64,000 nucleotides of DNA. It comes from Halorubrum yunnanense. GTDB taxonomy: Archaea > Halobacteriota > Halobacteria > Halobacteriales > Haloferacaceae. Below the pieces are notes generated by a model. It saw only the letters and a list, made by a program, of their open reading frames with translations. It was not told the DNA's origin and did not search any database. This document shows positions 31,690 through 40,503 of the stretch, one piece after another (positions within the stretch are counted from its first letter, which is position 1; each line of letters starts with the position of its first letter). The translations under genes were made by a program, and so were the position numbers. The stretch spans positions 1-64,000 of the forward strand of contig NZ_JAODIX010000032.1 in NCBI RefSeq assembly GCF_026586675.1. The letters are read 5' to 3'.

Positions 31690-32832
31690 TCAGTCCCGTT
31701 CTTCCACGAACGTCGCGATCCGGTCGGTGGCCTCCTTCAGCTCGCGCATCGAGGTCGCGTACGACACCCGGAGGTGCCCCTCGCCGCCTTCGCCGAAGAC
31801 GGAACCCGGGACGACCGCGACGCCCTGCGCCTCCAGCAGCGCCTCGGCGAAGGCCTCGTCGTCGCCGCCGCAGTCGGGGAACGCGTAGAACGCGCCGCCG
31901 GGCTCGAACGTGTCGAGCCCCATCTCGTTGAACCGGGAGACGACCAGCCGCCGGCGGCGGTTGTACTCGTCGACCATCTCCGCGACCTCGTCGTCGCAGT
32001 GGTCGAGCGCCTCGCACGCCGCGTACTGGGGCGTCGTCGGCGCCGACAGCATCGTGTACTGGTGGATCCGGTTCATCGCGTCGATTGCCTCGCTCGGCCC
32101 CAGCGCGTAGCCGAGCCGGAGGCCGGTCATGGCGTACGCCTTCGAGAAGCCGTTGACGACGACGGTGCGCTCGCGCATCCCCGGCTGCGTGGCGATCGAG
32201 CTGTGGTCGGCGCCGTAGGTGAGCGCGGCGTATATCTCGTCGGCGACCACCCTGAGATCCTCGTCGCGGCAGAACGCCGCGACCTCGGCCATCTCCTCGT
32301 CCGTCATCGTCGCGCCCGTGGGGTTGTTCGGGTAACAGCAGACGAGGAGGTCCGCGTCGGCGGCGCCCGCCGCTTCCAGCGACTCCCGCGTGAGCGCGAA
32401 GTCGTCCGCGGCCCGGGTGGGGACCGTCAGCCGCTCGCCGCCCGCGAGTTCGATCCCCGGCCCGTAAGAGATGTACGTCGGCTCGTGGACCGCAACCGTG
32501 TCGCCGGGGTCGACGAGCGCGCGGAACGCGAGGTCGACCGCCTCGCTCGCCCCGGTCGTGACGAGGGTCTCGTCGGTCGGGTCGTACGACTGGTCGTAGC
32601 GCTCGTGGTGGTCTGCGATCCGCTCGCGGAGCGCGGCCATCCCCCGGTTCGACGTGTAGGAGGTCTTCCCGCGCTCGAGCGAGTCGATCGCGGCGGTGCG
32701 GGCCGCCCACGGCGCGGAGAAGTCGGGCTCGCCGACGCCCAGCGATATCACGTCGTCGCGCGCCTCCGCGAGCTCGAAGAACTTCCGGATCCCCGACTCC
32801 GGGAGGTCGTTGGCGCGGTCGGACAGCCTCAT
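31690..32832 (-). CDS. Pyridoxal phosphate aminotransferase class I/II
   Basis: 380 residues. Fold-type I aminotransferase with SLGVGEPDFSAPW at the N terminus, CCYPNNPTGATM, ADEIYAALTYG (PLP Asp and Tyr), NGFSKAYAMTGLRLGY (the catalytic Lys) and LRVSYATS near the C terminus with the substrate-carboxylate Arg. Probably an aspartate or broad aromatic/neutral amino acid aminotransferase. The ATG overlaps the stop of the Lrp-type gene in ATGA, so the regulator and enzyme are co-translated and the regulator may respond to its amino acid. Confidence 0.93.
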   Translation of the reverse strand: MRLSDRANDLPESGIRKFFELAEARDDVISLGVGEPDFSAPWAARTAAIDSLERGKTSYTSNRGMAALRERIADHHERYDQSYDPTDETLVTTGASEAVDLAFRALVDPGDTVAVHEPTYISYGPGIELAGGERLTVPTRAADDFALTRESLEAAGAADADLLVCCYPNNPTGATMTDEEMAEVAAFCRDEDLRVVADEIYAALTYGADHSSIATQPGMRERTVVVNGFSKAYAMTGLRLGYALGPSEAIDAMNRIHQYTMLSAPTTPQYAACEALDHCDDEVAEMVDEYNRRRRLVVSRFNEMGLDTFEPGGAFYAFPDCGGDDEAFAEALLEAQGVAVVPGSVFGEGGEGHLRVSYATSMRELKEATDRIATFVEERD

Positions 32833-33317
32833 GGCGAGACTGAGAGGCGGTCGTCGTCGTCGCCGTCCTCGAACCGCACCCCGCCGTCCTTGTACGTCTC
32901 CATGATGTAGTGGGTCACCGTCTGGGTGACCTCGGGCATGGGCGCGACCTGCTCGGAGATGAACCGGGAGACGTCCTCCATCGTCTCGCCGAGCACCTCG
33001 ACGGCGAAGTCGTAGTCGCCGGAGACGAGGTGGAGGGCGTCGACCGCCGGGAACTTGGCGATCCGGTCGGCGACCTGCTCGTAGCCGGTCTCGCGGTCGA
33101 GCTCCACGTTGATCTCGGCGACCGCGCGGATCTTCCCCTCGTCGACGCGGTCCCAGTCGACGACGGCCTGATAGCCGTGGACCACGTTGTCCCCCTCCAG
33201 CGCGTCGATCGCCGCCGCTACCGCGTCGGCGTCGAGGCCCGTCTGGGCCGCGATGTCGTCGATGTCCTCGCGGGCGTTCCGCGCCAACACGTCGAGTACC
33301 TCGCGCTCGGCGTCCAT
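32829..33317 (-). CDS. Lrp/AsnC family transcriptional regulator
   Basis: 162 residues. Short HTH domain (residues about 3-50, DAEREVLDVLARNAREDIDDIAAQTGLDADAV) and a RAM effector domain (AVAEINVELDRETGYEQVADRIAKF, HLVSGDYDFAVEVLG). The ATG at 33317 has a TATA-like TCATAAACC about 25 nt upstream; an earlier TTG is less likely. Forms an operon with the downstream aminotransferase, a common arrangement in haloarchaea. Confidence 0.92.
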   Translation of the reverse strand: MDAEREVLDVLARNAREDIDDIAAQTGLDADAVAAAIDALEGDNVVHGYQAVVDWDRVDEGKIRAVAEINVELDRETGYEQVADRIAKFPAVDALHLVSGDYDFAVEVLGETMEDVSRFISEQVAPMPEVTQTVTHYIMETYKDGGVRFEDGDDDDRLSVSP

Positions 33318-33458
33318 ACCGAACAATCGGACGGGGACGGTTTATGAGTAGCGACGCGCGCAAGACGGGCGAGCGCTCCGGACGGCGGACCGCGGCCCTC
33401 CGGCGGCGATCCTTCCGCCATCCCCACGGCTTTCCACGTGGCACGCGAACGCTCGATT

Positions 33459-34325
33459 ATGGCTTCAGACACCGCGACCCGGAGCGACACGTTCGACATC
33501 GGCGGCGACCTGACCGTCGACCGCCTCGGCTTCGGCGCGATGCGGATCACGGGCGAGGACATCGTCGGTCGCCCCCACGACGAGGACGAGGCCAAGACGG
33601 TCCTCCAACGAGCCGTCGACCTCGGCGTCGATTTTATTGATACCGCCGACTCTTACGGCCCGGGCGTCTCGGAGCGGCTGATCGGCGAGGCGCTCGGCGA
33701 CTCCGACGACGTCGTCGTCGCCTCGAAGGCCGGCCTGCTCCGCAACCGCGAGGGCGACTGGCTCCCCCACGGCGACCCGGAGTTCCTGAAGAATCAGGTC
33801 CTGTGTAGCCTCGATCGACTCGGGACCGACACGATCGACCTGTATCAGTTCCACCGCCCGGACCCCGACACCGACTTCGAGGAGTCCGTCCACGCGTTCG
33901 CGGAGATGAAAGACGCCGGCCAGATCGCTCACGTCGGGCTCTCGAACGTCACCGTCGAGCAGCTCGAGACCGGGATGGAGATCGTCGATATCGCCACCGT
34001 TCAGAACCGGTACAACGTCGGCCACCGCGACGACGAAGACGTGTTGCGTGCCTGCGAGCGCAACGACGTGGGGTTCATCCCGTGGGGCCCGATGTACACG
34101 GTCGACGAGGAGGGCGTCGCGGGCGCGCTCGGGGAGGTCGCCGACCGCCGCGACGCGACGGCGCGGCAGGTCGCACTCGCGTGGCTCCTCGACCGGTCGG
34201 ACGTGACCCTCCTGATCCCGGGCACGTCGAGCGTCGACCACCTCGAATCGAACGTCGCGGCCGCGGAGCTGTCGCTGACGGACGAAGACGTGGCGACGCT
34301 GAACGAGATCGATCCGCAGGCGTAG
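33459..34325 (+). CDS. Aldo/keto reductase
   Basis: 288 residues, a TIM-barrel AKR. Catalytic residues: Asp and Tyr in DFIDTADSYGPG, Lys in VVASKAGL and His in LYQFHRPD. NADPH-binding C-terminal motif LIPGTSSVDHLESNV. Substrate unknown; the closest types are PdxI/YajO-like. The ATG at 33459 is preferred because the sequence before it is GC-poor in coding signal and the family start is near. Confidence 0.9.
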   Translation: MASDTATRSDTFDIGGDLTVDRLGFGAMRITGEDIVGRPHDEDEAKTVLQRAVDLGVDFIDTADSYGPGVSERLIGEALGDSDDVVVASKAGLLRNREGDWLPHGDPEFLKNQVLCSLDRLGTDTIDLYQFHRPDPDTDFEESVHAFAEMKDAGQIAHVGLSNVTVEQLETGMEIVDIATVQNRYNVGHRDDEDVLRACERNDVGFIPWGPMYTVDEEGVAGALGEVADRRDATARQVALAWLLDRSDVTLLIPGTSSVDHLESNVAAAELSLTDEDVATLNEIDPQA

Positions 34326-34354
34326 CGGTGGTTCTCCGAAGCTCCGGCCGGCGC

Positions 34355-35707
34355 CTACTCCTCGAACGGGTTCGTCAGCTCGACCGTCTCCTCACGGTCG
34401 GGGCCGACGCCGACCGCGTAGATCGGCGTGTCGATCTCGTCGGCGACGAACTCCAGGTACTCGCGGGCCGCCTCCGGGAGCGCGTCGTAGCCCTCGTCGG
34501 CGACCGCGGCCGAGTCGAACTCCTCCCAGGTGTCGAGCTCCGCGAACACGGGCTCGCAGCGCTCCCAGCGGTCGGTCGTGGTGGGAACGGTGTCGAGCGT
34601 CTCCCCGTCTATTTCGTACCCCGTACACACCTTCAGCTCGTCGAGCCCGGCGAGCACGTCGACGTGATTGACCGCGACGCCCGTGAAGCCGGAGACGCGC
34701 GCGGCGTGACGCAGCATCGGGAGGTCGAGCCAGCCGATGCGGCGGGGGCGACCGGTGACGGTGCCGAACTCGCCGCCCTTCTCGCGGATGTGGTCGGCGA
34801 GCGCCTCCTCGTCGGCGTCGCCGTCGAGCTCGGTCGGAAGCGGCCCCTCGCCGACCCGCGAGAGGTACGCCTTCACGATGCCGACGACCTCGCCGGAGCC
34901 GACCGCGGTGACGCCCACACCGGAGCCGACGGCCGCGCCGCCGGCGGTCGGGTTCGAGGACGTAACGAACGGGTAGTTCCCGTGGTCGACGTCGATGTGA
35001 GTGCCCTGCGCGCCTTCGAAGAGGACCTCGTCGCCCGCCTCGCGGCGTCGGTAGAGGTAATCGGAGCAGTTGACGGTCATTTCCTCCTCGGCGAGGCGCT
35101 CGCCGATCGCGGCGAACTCCTCGTGGAGCGCGTCGACGTCGAACGCGTCCGTGTACTCCTCGTCATCGGCGTCGAGCCCGTACACGTCCTCGACGAGCGC
35201 GCGCTTCTGCGGCACGGCGTACTCGAGCTTCTCGCGGAGCACGTCGGGGTCAAGCAGGTCGGCGACCCGGATCCCCCGCCGTCCGGCCTTGTCCTCGTAC
35301 GTCGGGCCGATGCCGCGGCCGGTGGTGCCGACCTCGTCGCCGGCGTCGTCGTCCGCCTTGACCTCCTCTTCGATCCCGTCCAGCACGCGGTGGTACGGCA
35401 TGATGACGTGCGCCCGGCGAGCGACCCGCACGTCGGGGTCGAGCCCCCGCTCGCGCAGGTCGTCGATCTCGGTGAACAGCGTGCGCGGGTTGACGACGCA
35501 GCCGTTGCCGAGGACCCCGACCGTGCCTCGGACGGCCCCGCTCGGTACCAGCGAGAGCTTGTACTCCGCGCCGCCCTCGACGACGGTGTGGCCGGCGTTG
35601 TCGCCGCCCTGATAACGGACTACGACGTCCGCGTCCCCTCCCCACCGGTCGACGAGCGCGCCCTTGCCCTCGTCACCCAGCTGGGAGCCGACGATGGTGA
35701 GTGTCAT
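34355..35707 (-). CDS. purA: Adenylosuccinate synthase
   Basis: 450 residues. The N terminus VGSQLGDEGKGALVDRW is the GTP P-loop-like motif with the catalytic Asp; QGGDNAGHTV carries the catalytic His; TTGRGIGPTYEDK and FEGAQGTHIDVDHGNYPFVTSSN are family blocks; TGRPRRIGWLD and VNHVDVL complete the site. It converts IMP and aspartate to adenylosuccinate with GTP. Slightly longer than bacterial forms through acidic insertions. Transcribed alone; TGTTTTACC lies about 28 nt upstream of the ATG. Confidence 0.96.
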   Translation of the reverse strand: MTLTIVGSQLGDEGKGALVDRWGGDADVVVRYQGGDNAGHTVVEGGAEYKLSLVPSGAVRGTVGVLGNGCVVNPRTLFTEIDDLRERGLDPDVRVARRAHVIMPYHRVLDGIEEEVKADDDAGDEVGTTGRGIGPTYEDKAGRRGIRVADLLDPDVLREKLEYAVPQKRALVEDVYGLDADDEEYTDAFDVDALHEEFAAIGERLAEEEMTVNCSDYLYRRREAGDEVLFEGAQGTHIDVDHGNYPFVTSSNPTAGGAAVGSGVGVTAVGSGEVVGIVKAYLSRVGEGPLPTELDGDADEEALADHIREKGGEFGTVTGRPRRIGWLDLPMLRHAARVSGFTGVAVNHVDVLAGLDELKVCTGYEIDGETLDTVPTTTDRWERCEPVFAELDTWEEFDSAAVADEGYDALPEAAREYLEFVADEIDTPIYAVGVGPDREETVELTNPFEE

Positions 35708-36001
35708 ACGGCCCGGAGGTTCCGGCCGGGGGGTAAAACAGATTACGGTCCACGGCCGCGATCACCCCACGGACGTGTATCACACGGGGCCCGGTTCCCG
35801 TGAGATGTCCCCGTTCGTGCGATAGAATCGCGCCCGCGCCGCATCCCGTCGCCGGGGCGCCCCGAGCGGTTCGCGGACCCCGTCGGCGCCGAGGCGATCG
35901 AACACGTTAACTACTGCCACGTCGAACGCTGCGATCGAGCAACCCCGGCCCCGTCGCCGACAGCAACTTTTAAACCGGGGCACGACGAGTTAACATGTGC
36001 C
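35708..36001. other. Divergent intergenic region between purA and a wHTH gene
   Basis: 294 nt. It holds the purA promoter (near 35730-35740) and the TATA box ACTTTTAAACC (35966-35976) of the wHTH gene, 28-35 nt before its ATG. The middle section is GC-rich with no credible gene. Confidence 0.45.
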
Positions 36002-36307
36002 ATGATAGATCGATTAGAGAAGGAGGTAGACATGCTTGAACGCCACCTCCAGGTTCTGCGGATGGTCATCGAGAACGAGCCGATCGGCATCGTGAAGATG
36101 TCGAACGAGACCGGCTACCCCCACCACAAGGTCCGCTACTCGCTGCGCGTGCTCGAGGAGGAGAACCTCATCGAGCCCTCCAGCCAGGGCGCGATCACCA
36201 CCGAGCGGACCCACGAGTTTGTCGACGAGCTGGACGAGAAGCTCGACGAGACGGTCGAGAAGCTCGGCTCCATGCGGATCGACGACGCTGCCGAACTCGA
36301 GAACTGA
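36002..36307 (+). CDS. Small winged-helix protein, haloarchaeal regulator-like
   Basis: 101 residues. An amphipathic N-terminal helix (MIDRLEKEVDMLERHLQVLRMVI) is followed by a wHTH core (IGIVKMSNETGYPHHKVRYSLRVLEEENLIEPSSQGAITT) and a coiled C-terminal helix (EFVDELDEKLDETVEKLGSM). Looks like a dimeric DNA-binding regulator conserved in haloarchaea; target unknown. AT-rich start codons and a strong TATA box support the leaderless ATG at 36002. The divergent purA gene is an obvious candidate target, without direct evidence. Confidence 0.8.
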   Translation: MIDRLEKEVDMLERHLQVLRMVIENEPIGIVKMSNETGYPHHKVRYSLRVLEEENLIEPSSQGAITTERTHEFVDELDEKLDETVEKLGSMRIDDAAELEN

Positions 36308-36432
36308 ACCCCGCGTTCGTACGTCTGACCGGCCGAGAGTTTGCGTTTTGATCTCGGGTCGTCACGGCCAGTAGCGCCTCGGGTCTCGATCCGAATTCTC
36401 CGTCACTGCTCGCTCGTCCCCGAGAGGCCCGT
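36308..36432. other. Convergent spacer with short T tract
   Basis: 125 nt between convergent genes; TTTGCGTTTTGATC near 36340-36353 may terminate the wHTH gene. Nothing else seen. Confidence 0.3.
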
Positions 36433-38754
36433 CTACAGGTCGGGGACGGTCATGTGGAAGCCGCCGTCGCGGGCCTCGACCAGACAGAGGTGGTACCCCT
36501 GCTTGCGCGAGAGCTTCACGAAGCTCGCGCGCTTCGACCGGCTGAACAGCCCGCCGCCGACGGCGCCGCTCGCGGTCTCTAACGCGCCCGGCTCGAAGAA
36601 GCTCTCCGTCACCGCGAACGCCGCCGCGAACGACTCGTTCGACTCGGCGATGTCGCGCCCGTTACCCACAAGTGACTCCAGGGTCCCCTCCGCGGTCGGG
36701 TCCCGGCTGTCGTTCAGGTCGGCGACGAACAGGGGGTTCCCCATTCGGTCGCGCAACACGAGGTCGAACGCGCGCTGCTCACGCGTCTCCTCGCCGTTCT
36801 CGCGGATCGCGATCGACACCGACCCGCCGATCTCCGCGCGGTCGATCTCGGGGACCGCGTCGTAGAGGTCGCGGAGGACGCTCTGGTTGCCGGTCCCGCT
36901 CACCTCGAACGGGAGGTCCTCGACGAGCCACCGGGTGAACCCGTACTCGATCGTCCCCCGCAGGAACTCCTCGTACGGCCGCCCCTCGACCGCGAGCCCC
37001 TCGGTCTCGAAGCTCGTGTGGTGTTCGATTCGGAGGTTCTCGCGGAGTTCCTCGCGGTCCACCGCCCCGTCGTGGGCGTCCTCCAGCGTCGCCCCGCCCT
37101 TGGAGTCGTACCTCACGAAGAGGTTCGTCCCGCTCCGGGCCTCCCCGGGCGAGAGCGACCGGTCGCTCTCTGGGAGCCGGTCCCGGGCCGACGAGAGCTC
37201 GTCGCGCAGGCGGTCGCGCTCCTCGCGGAGCGTCGAGACCTCCGACTCCAGGCGGTCGACCTCGGACGCCAGCCGGTCGCGCTCGCCCTCGATATCGTCT
37301 CGCTCCGCGGCGGTTTCCTCCAGCTCCGAGGCCAACTCCTCGCGCTCCCGCTCGGACTCCTCCAGCTCGCTCTCCAGCTCCCGGAGGCGCTCCCGTCCCG
37401 ACGCCTCGCCGCGAGACTCGCCGGAGCGGCGCGAGCGCTGCGAGACGGCCGACCGGTTCGAGCCGGTCTCACCGGTCGAGCGCGGCTCAGGCGACGAGTC
37501 GGTCCGGGAGTCCGCGGGCTGCCCGGCGTCTTCGCGGCGCATCGCCCCGTTCGACCCGCGCGACTGGGGCGAGCCCCGGGTCGGGGACGCCCCGTTGCCG
37601 TCGCCGCCCCCCGGCGGGTCGCTCGCCTCCGAGGGGTCCAGCGCGGGGATCGACTTCTGCTCGCGCCACTGCTCCTCCTCGGAGAACACGTCGTCGTCCG
37701 GGCGGGTCGCGTCGTCCTCGTCGCCGACGCGGTCCCGGCCGGCGGCCTCGGCGTCCCGATCTCGACCGGCGGGAGCGTCGTCCGAGCGCGCGGCGGCGTC
37801 CCCGGCGCCGTCGGAGTCGCTCGCCGACGGCTCGTCCGCGACGGGGGGGCCCTCGCTCGACACCTCGCTCGGATCCCGCGACCCGCCGTCGTCGTCGCGA
37901 CCGCCCGCCGCCTCGATCTCGACGGACGACGGGCGATCGTCGCCGGCGGACCGGTCCCGGCTCCGAGCGGCGGAGTCCCGACTTCCGTCCGTCGACTCCC
38001 GCCCGGTGACCCCGGACGTTCGCGTCTCCTCGACGCCGTCCGTCTCGGCGTCCGCCGGCTCGGCGGATGCGGACCGGCGGTCGATCGACTTGTCGTCTGC
38101 CTCGTCGCCGCCTTCCTCGTCGCCCGTGGCCGCGCCCGCCGACGCGCCGCCTGCCGCGTCGCCGTCGGCTCCCGCATCACTTCCGGCTGCGCCGGGACTC
38201 CCGGCGTCCGAGCCGCGGGAGGGGAGCTCCCGGACGTCCAAGTCGACCTCGTAGACGGTGTAGATCCCGACCTCGTCGTCGGCCAGCGAGAACGCCTCCT
38301 CGCCGGTCTCGAGGCGTCGAGAGTTACCGACGTACGCGGCGGCCATCGAGTCGCCGGCCGTGTACGTGACGTAGTAGTCTCCCGAGAGTACGTTCTCCGA
38401 CAGCTCGACGTAGCCGGTGAAGCCGCCCTGCGAGAGCTTGCGGTCCGCCTCCGAGAGCGGGGTGTCGTTCGTGTAGTACTTCGCCCGCGGCTCGCCCCCC
38501 CGCTCCTGCATGGCGAACAGGACCGGGAGGACCGCCTCGGGGGCCTCGTACAGCGTGCCGGAGGCCGCCGCGAACGCCTCCAAGTCGCCGTCGACTGCCC
38601 CAACGACGCGGCCCTCGAACACGAACAGCCACGCCGCGCCGTCGGTCACCGCGCCGGAGAACCCGCCGTCGACGAGGCGCTCGAGCTCGGCGAACCCCTC
38701 CGAGAACTCGCGGGAGTTCCACCCGGTGATCTCCGATCGTCGCTCTGCGTCCAT
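36433..38754 (-). CDS. Large acidic coiled-coil protein with N- and C-terminal conserved domains
   Basis: 773 residues. Residues about 1-200 form a globular domain starting MDAERRSEITGWNSREFSEGFAEL. About 200-420 is an extremely acidic Ser/Asp/Gly/Arg-rich disordered linker. About 430-540 is a heptad coiled coil (RERLRELESELEESEREREEL, EGERDRLASEVDRLESEV). About 560-773 is a second globular domain (NLFVRYDSKGGATLEDAHDG, VEDLPFEVSGTGNQSVLRDLYDAVPEID, DLVLRDRMGNPLFVADLND) with a slight nuclease-like feel but no clear catalytic set. I think it belongs to a haloarchaeal DUF family (DUF7527), function unknown; no signal peptide or membrane helix. Confidence 0.8.
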   Translation of the reverse strand: MDAERRSEITGWNSREFSEGFAELERLVDGGFSGAVTDGAAWLFVFEGRVVGAVDGDLEAFAAASGTLYEAPEAVLPVLFAMQERGGEPRAKYYTNDTPLSEADRKLSQGGFTGYVELSENVLSGDYYVTYTAGDSMAAAYVGNSRRLETGEEAFSLADDEVGIYTVYEVDLDVRELPSRGSDAGSPGAAGSDAGADGDAAGGASAGAATGDEEGGDEADDKSIDRRSASAEPADAETDGVEETRTSGVTGRESTDGSRDSAARSRDRSAGDDRPSSVEIEAAGGRDDDGGSRDPSEVSSEGPPVADEPSASDSDGAGDAAARSDDAPAGRDRDAEAAGRDRVGDEDDATRPDDDVFSEEEQWREQKSIPALDPSEASDPPGGGDGNGASPTRGSPQSRGSNGAMRREDAGQPADSRTDSSPEPRSTGETGSNRSAVSQRSRRSGESRGEASGRERLRELESELEESEREREELASELEETAAERDDIEGERDRLASEVDRLESEVSTLREERDRLRDELSSARDRLPESDRSLSPGEARSGTNLFVRYDSKGGATLEDAHDGAVDREELRENLRIEHHTSFETEGLAVEGRPYEEFLRGTIEYGFTRWLVEDLPFEVSGTGNQSVLRDLYDAVPEIDRAEIGGSVSIAIRENGEETREQRAFDLVLRDRMGNPLFVADLNDSRDPTAEGTLESLVGNGRDIAESNESFAAAFAVTESFFEPGALETASGAVGGGLFSRSKRASFVKLSRKQGYHLCLVEARDGGFHMTVPDL

Positions 38755-38897
38755 GTTGGTCCATGTCGCCTGCAACGACCCAAATACCTTCCGGACCGTG
38801 AGACGGTCGTCTGACGCCGATCGGGCGGGGATCGGTCGGAGGCGGTATGCGCGTCAGTCGGGGATTCGGCCGACCGACTCATCGCGCAGTCGGTCGA

Positions 38898-39371
38898 CTA
38901 CGCGTCCTCGACGGTCGCGATTGCCTCGCGCCCGAGGTCGATCACGTCCGGCTGTAGGTCGCTCGCGGCCAGCTCGGCCGGCGTGTACCACCGCCAGCCG
39001 TCCGGGTCGACCTCGTCGTGGCCGTCCGGCGCGATATCGCGGGAGCCGACGCGGGCGTAGTAGAGGTGATCGACGTGCTGGTGCCCCACCGACCCGTCCT
39101 CGTGGACGTTGATGTCGTGGAGCATGAGGTGGGCCGGCTCCGGGAGGCCGCGCGTGTTCGGCCCCTCGATAGGGGACCGCGTCGCGGCCAGCTCGGCCTC
39201 GAGCCCGGTCTCCTCGCGGACCTCGCGGAGCGCCGCCTCGTGGGGCAGTTCGTCGCGGTCGACGTGGCCGCCTGGCGGAAGTCGGATGCCGAGCCGCTCG
39301 TGGGCGTGGAGCGCTGTGGCGCCGTCGTTGACGACGTAGGTCGTCGCGGTGAAGTGACGAGTGGTCTCCAT
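38898..39371 (-). CDS. NUDIX hydrolase
   Basis: 157 residues. The Nudix box GGHVDRDELPHEAALREVREETGLEAE fits G-x5-E-x7-REVREETG (about residues 34-56), giving a Mg-dependent pyrophosphohydrolase of nucleoside-diphosphate-linked substrates. Family members in haloarchaea are common and their substrates unknown. Start at the ATG 39371 directly before the domain. Between the large acidic protein gene and the TFB gene, all on the minus strand but with independent promoters likely. Confidence 0.9.
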   Translation of the reverse strand: METTRHFTATTYVVNDGATALHAHERLGIRLPPGGHVDRDELPHEAALREVREETGLEAELAATRSPIEGPNTRGLPEPAHLMLHDINVHEDGSVGHQHVDHLYYARVGSRDIAPDGHDEVDPDGWRWYTPAELAASDLQPDVIDLGREAIATVEDA

Positions 39372-39440
39372 ACGCGCCGCTCGGTCCGCGCGGGCTTGGG
39401 CGTTCGGAAAAGCGGTCGAAACGAACTCCCGGCGTGCCGA

Positions 39441-40412
39441 TCAGTTCAGCGCGACGCCGTCTTCGGCCTCCAGCAGCTCGTGGTAGCGGTTCCGGATGGT
39501 GACCTCGCTGATGTTCGCGACGTCGCTGACCTCGCTCTGGGTCACCTTCTCGTTGACCAGCAGGGAGGCGGCGTACACGGCGGCGGCCGCGAGCCCCACC
39601 GGCGACTTACCGGAGTGGATCCCCTGCGACTTCGCGGTGCCGAGCAGCGACCGGGCGCGGCGCTCGGCCTCGTCGGAGAGGCCGAGGTCGGAGGCGAACC
39701 GCGGGACGTAGCTCTCGGGGTCCGCGGGCTGGATCTCGAGCTTGAGCTCGCGGACGACGTAGCGGTACGTCCGGGCGATCTCGTCTTTCTCGACGCGGGA
39801 GACGGCCGCGATCTCGTCGAGGCTGCGCGGCGTGCCCGCCTGCCGGGCGGCCGCGTACAGCGACGAGGTCGAGACGCCCTCGATCGAGCGGCCCGGCAAC
39901 AGGTCCTCGTCGAGCGCGCGGCGGTAGATGACGGAAGCGGTCTCGCGGACGTTGTCCGGGAGGCCGAGCGCCGACGCCATGCGGTCGACCTCGCCGAGCG
40001 CCTGCTTCAGGTTCCGCTCTTTGGAGTCCCGGGTCCGGAACCGCTCGTTCCAGGTGCGGAGCCGCTGCATCTTCTCGCGCTGACGGCTGGAGAGGGACTT
40101 ACCGTAGGCGTCTTTGTCCTGCCAGCCGATGTTCGTCGACAGGCCCTTGTCGTGCATCATGTTCGTCGTCGGGGCCCCGACGCGCGACTTGTTGTCCTTC
40201 TCTTTGGAGTCGAACGCGCGCCACTCGGGCCCGCGGTCTATCTCGTCCTCCTCGACGACGAGCCCGCAGTCGACACACACGGTCTCGCCGTGTTCCGTGT
40301 CGCTCGCGAGCTGGCCGCTGCACTCGGGACAGCGCAGTTCCTCGTCGGCCGACTCGGTCTCCTGTTCGTCGTCGGCGCGCTCCGCCGTGTACGTTCGAAC
40401 GTTTTCGCTCAT
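39441..40412 (-). CDS. tfb: Transcription initiation factor TFB (TFIIB homologue)
   Basis: 323 residues. Zinc ribbon CPECSGQL...CVDCGLVV (about residues 28-50), B-finger region [25 protein letters not shown], and two cyclin-fold repeats ending with the [28 protein letters not shown]. It recruits RNA polymerase to TBP-bound promoters. Haloarchaea carry several TFB paralogues; a second lies at 57.6-58.6 kb. Unlike most genes here it has a leader of about 60 nt with a 12-nt palindrome. Confidence 0.95.
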   Translation of the reverse strand: MSENVRTYTAERADDEQETESADEELRCPECSGQLASDTEHGETVCVDCGLVVEEDEIDRGPEWRAFDSKEKDNKSRVGAPTTNMMHDKGLSTNIGWQDKDAYGKSLSSRQREKMQRLRTWNERFRTRDSKERNLKQALGEVDRMASALGLPDNVRETASVIYRRALDEDLLPGRSIEGVSTSSLYAAARQAGTPRSLDEIAAVSRVEKDEIARTYRYVVRELKLEIQPADPESYVPRFASDLGLSDEAERRARSLLGTAKSQGIHSGKSPVGLAAAAVYAASLLVNEKVTQSEVSDVANISEVTIRNRYHELLEAEDGVALN

Positions 40413-40446
40413 TGGTGTGTTCAGGTGGAGGGAACGAGGGGACCGA

Positions 40447-40503
40447 GAGACGCGTCTCGGTTGGTTTCCTCACTAACAAGTAAGGGCTGAAAACATTTAA
40501 AAC
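40447..40503 (-). promoter_or_regulatory. TFB promoter and leader palindrome
   Basis: The TATA box (ATTTAAAA, 40495-40502) lies about 85 nt before the ATG at 40412, so transcription should start near 40470 and leave a leader of about 58 nt. The leader has the perfect palindrome GAGACGCGTCTC (40447-40458), a candidate autoregulatory operator or RNA hairpin. Confidence 0.45.
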
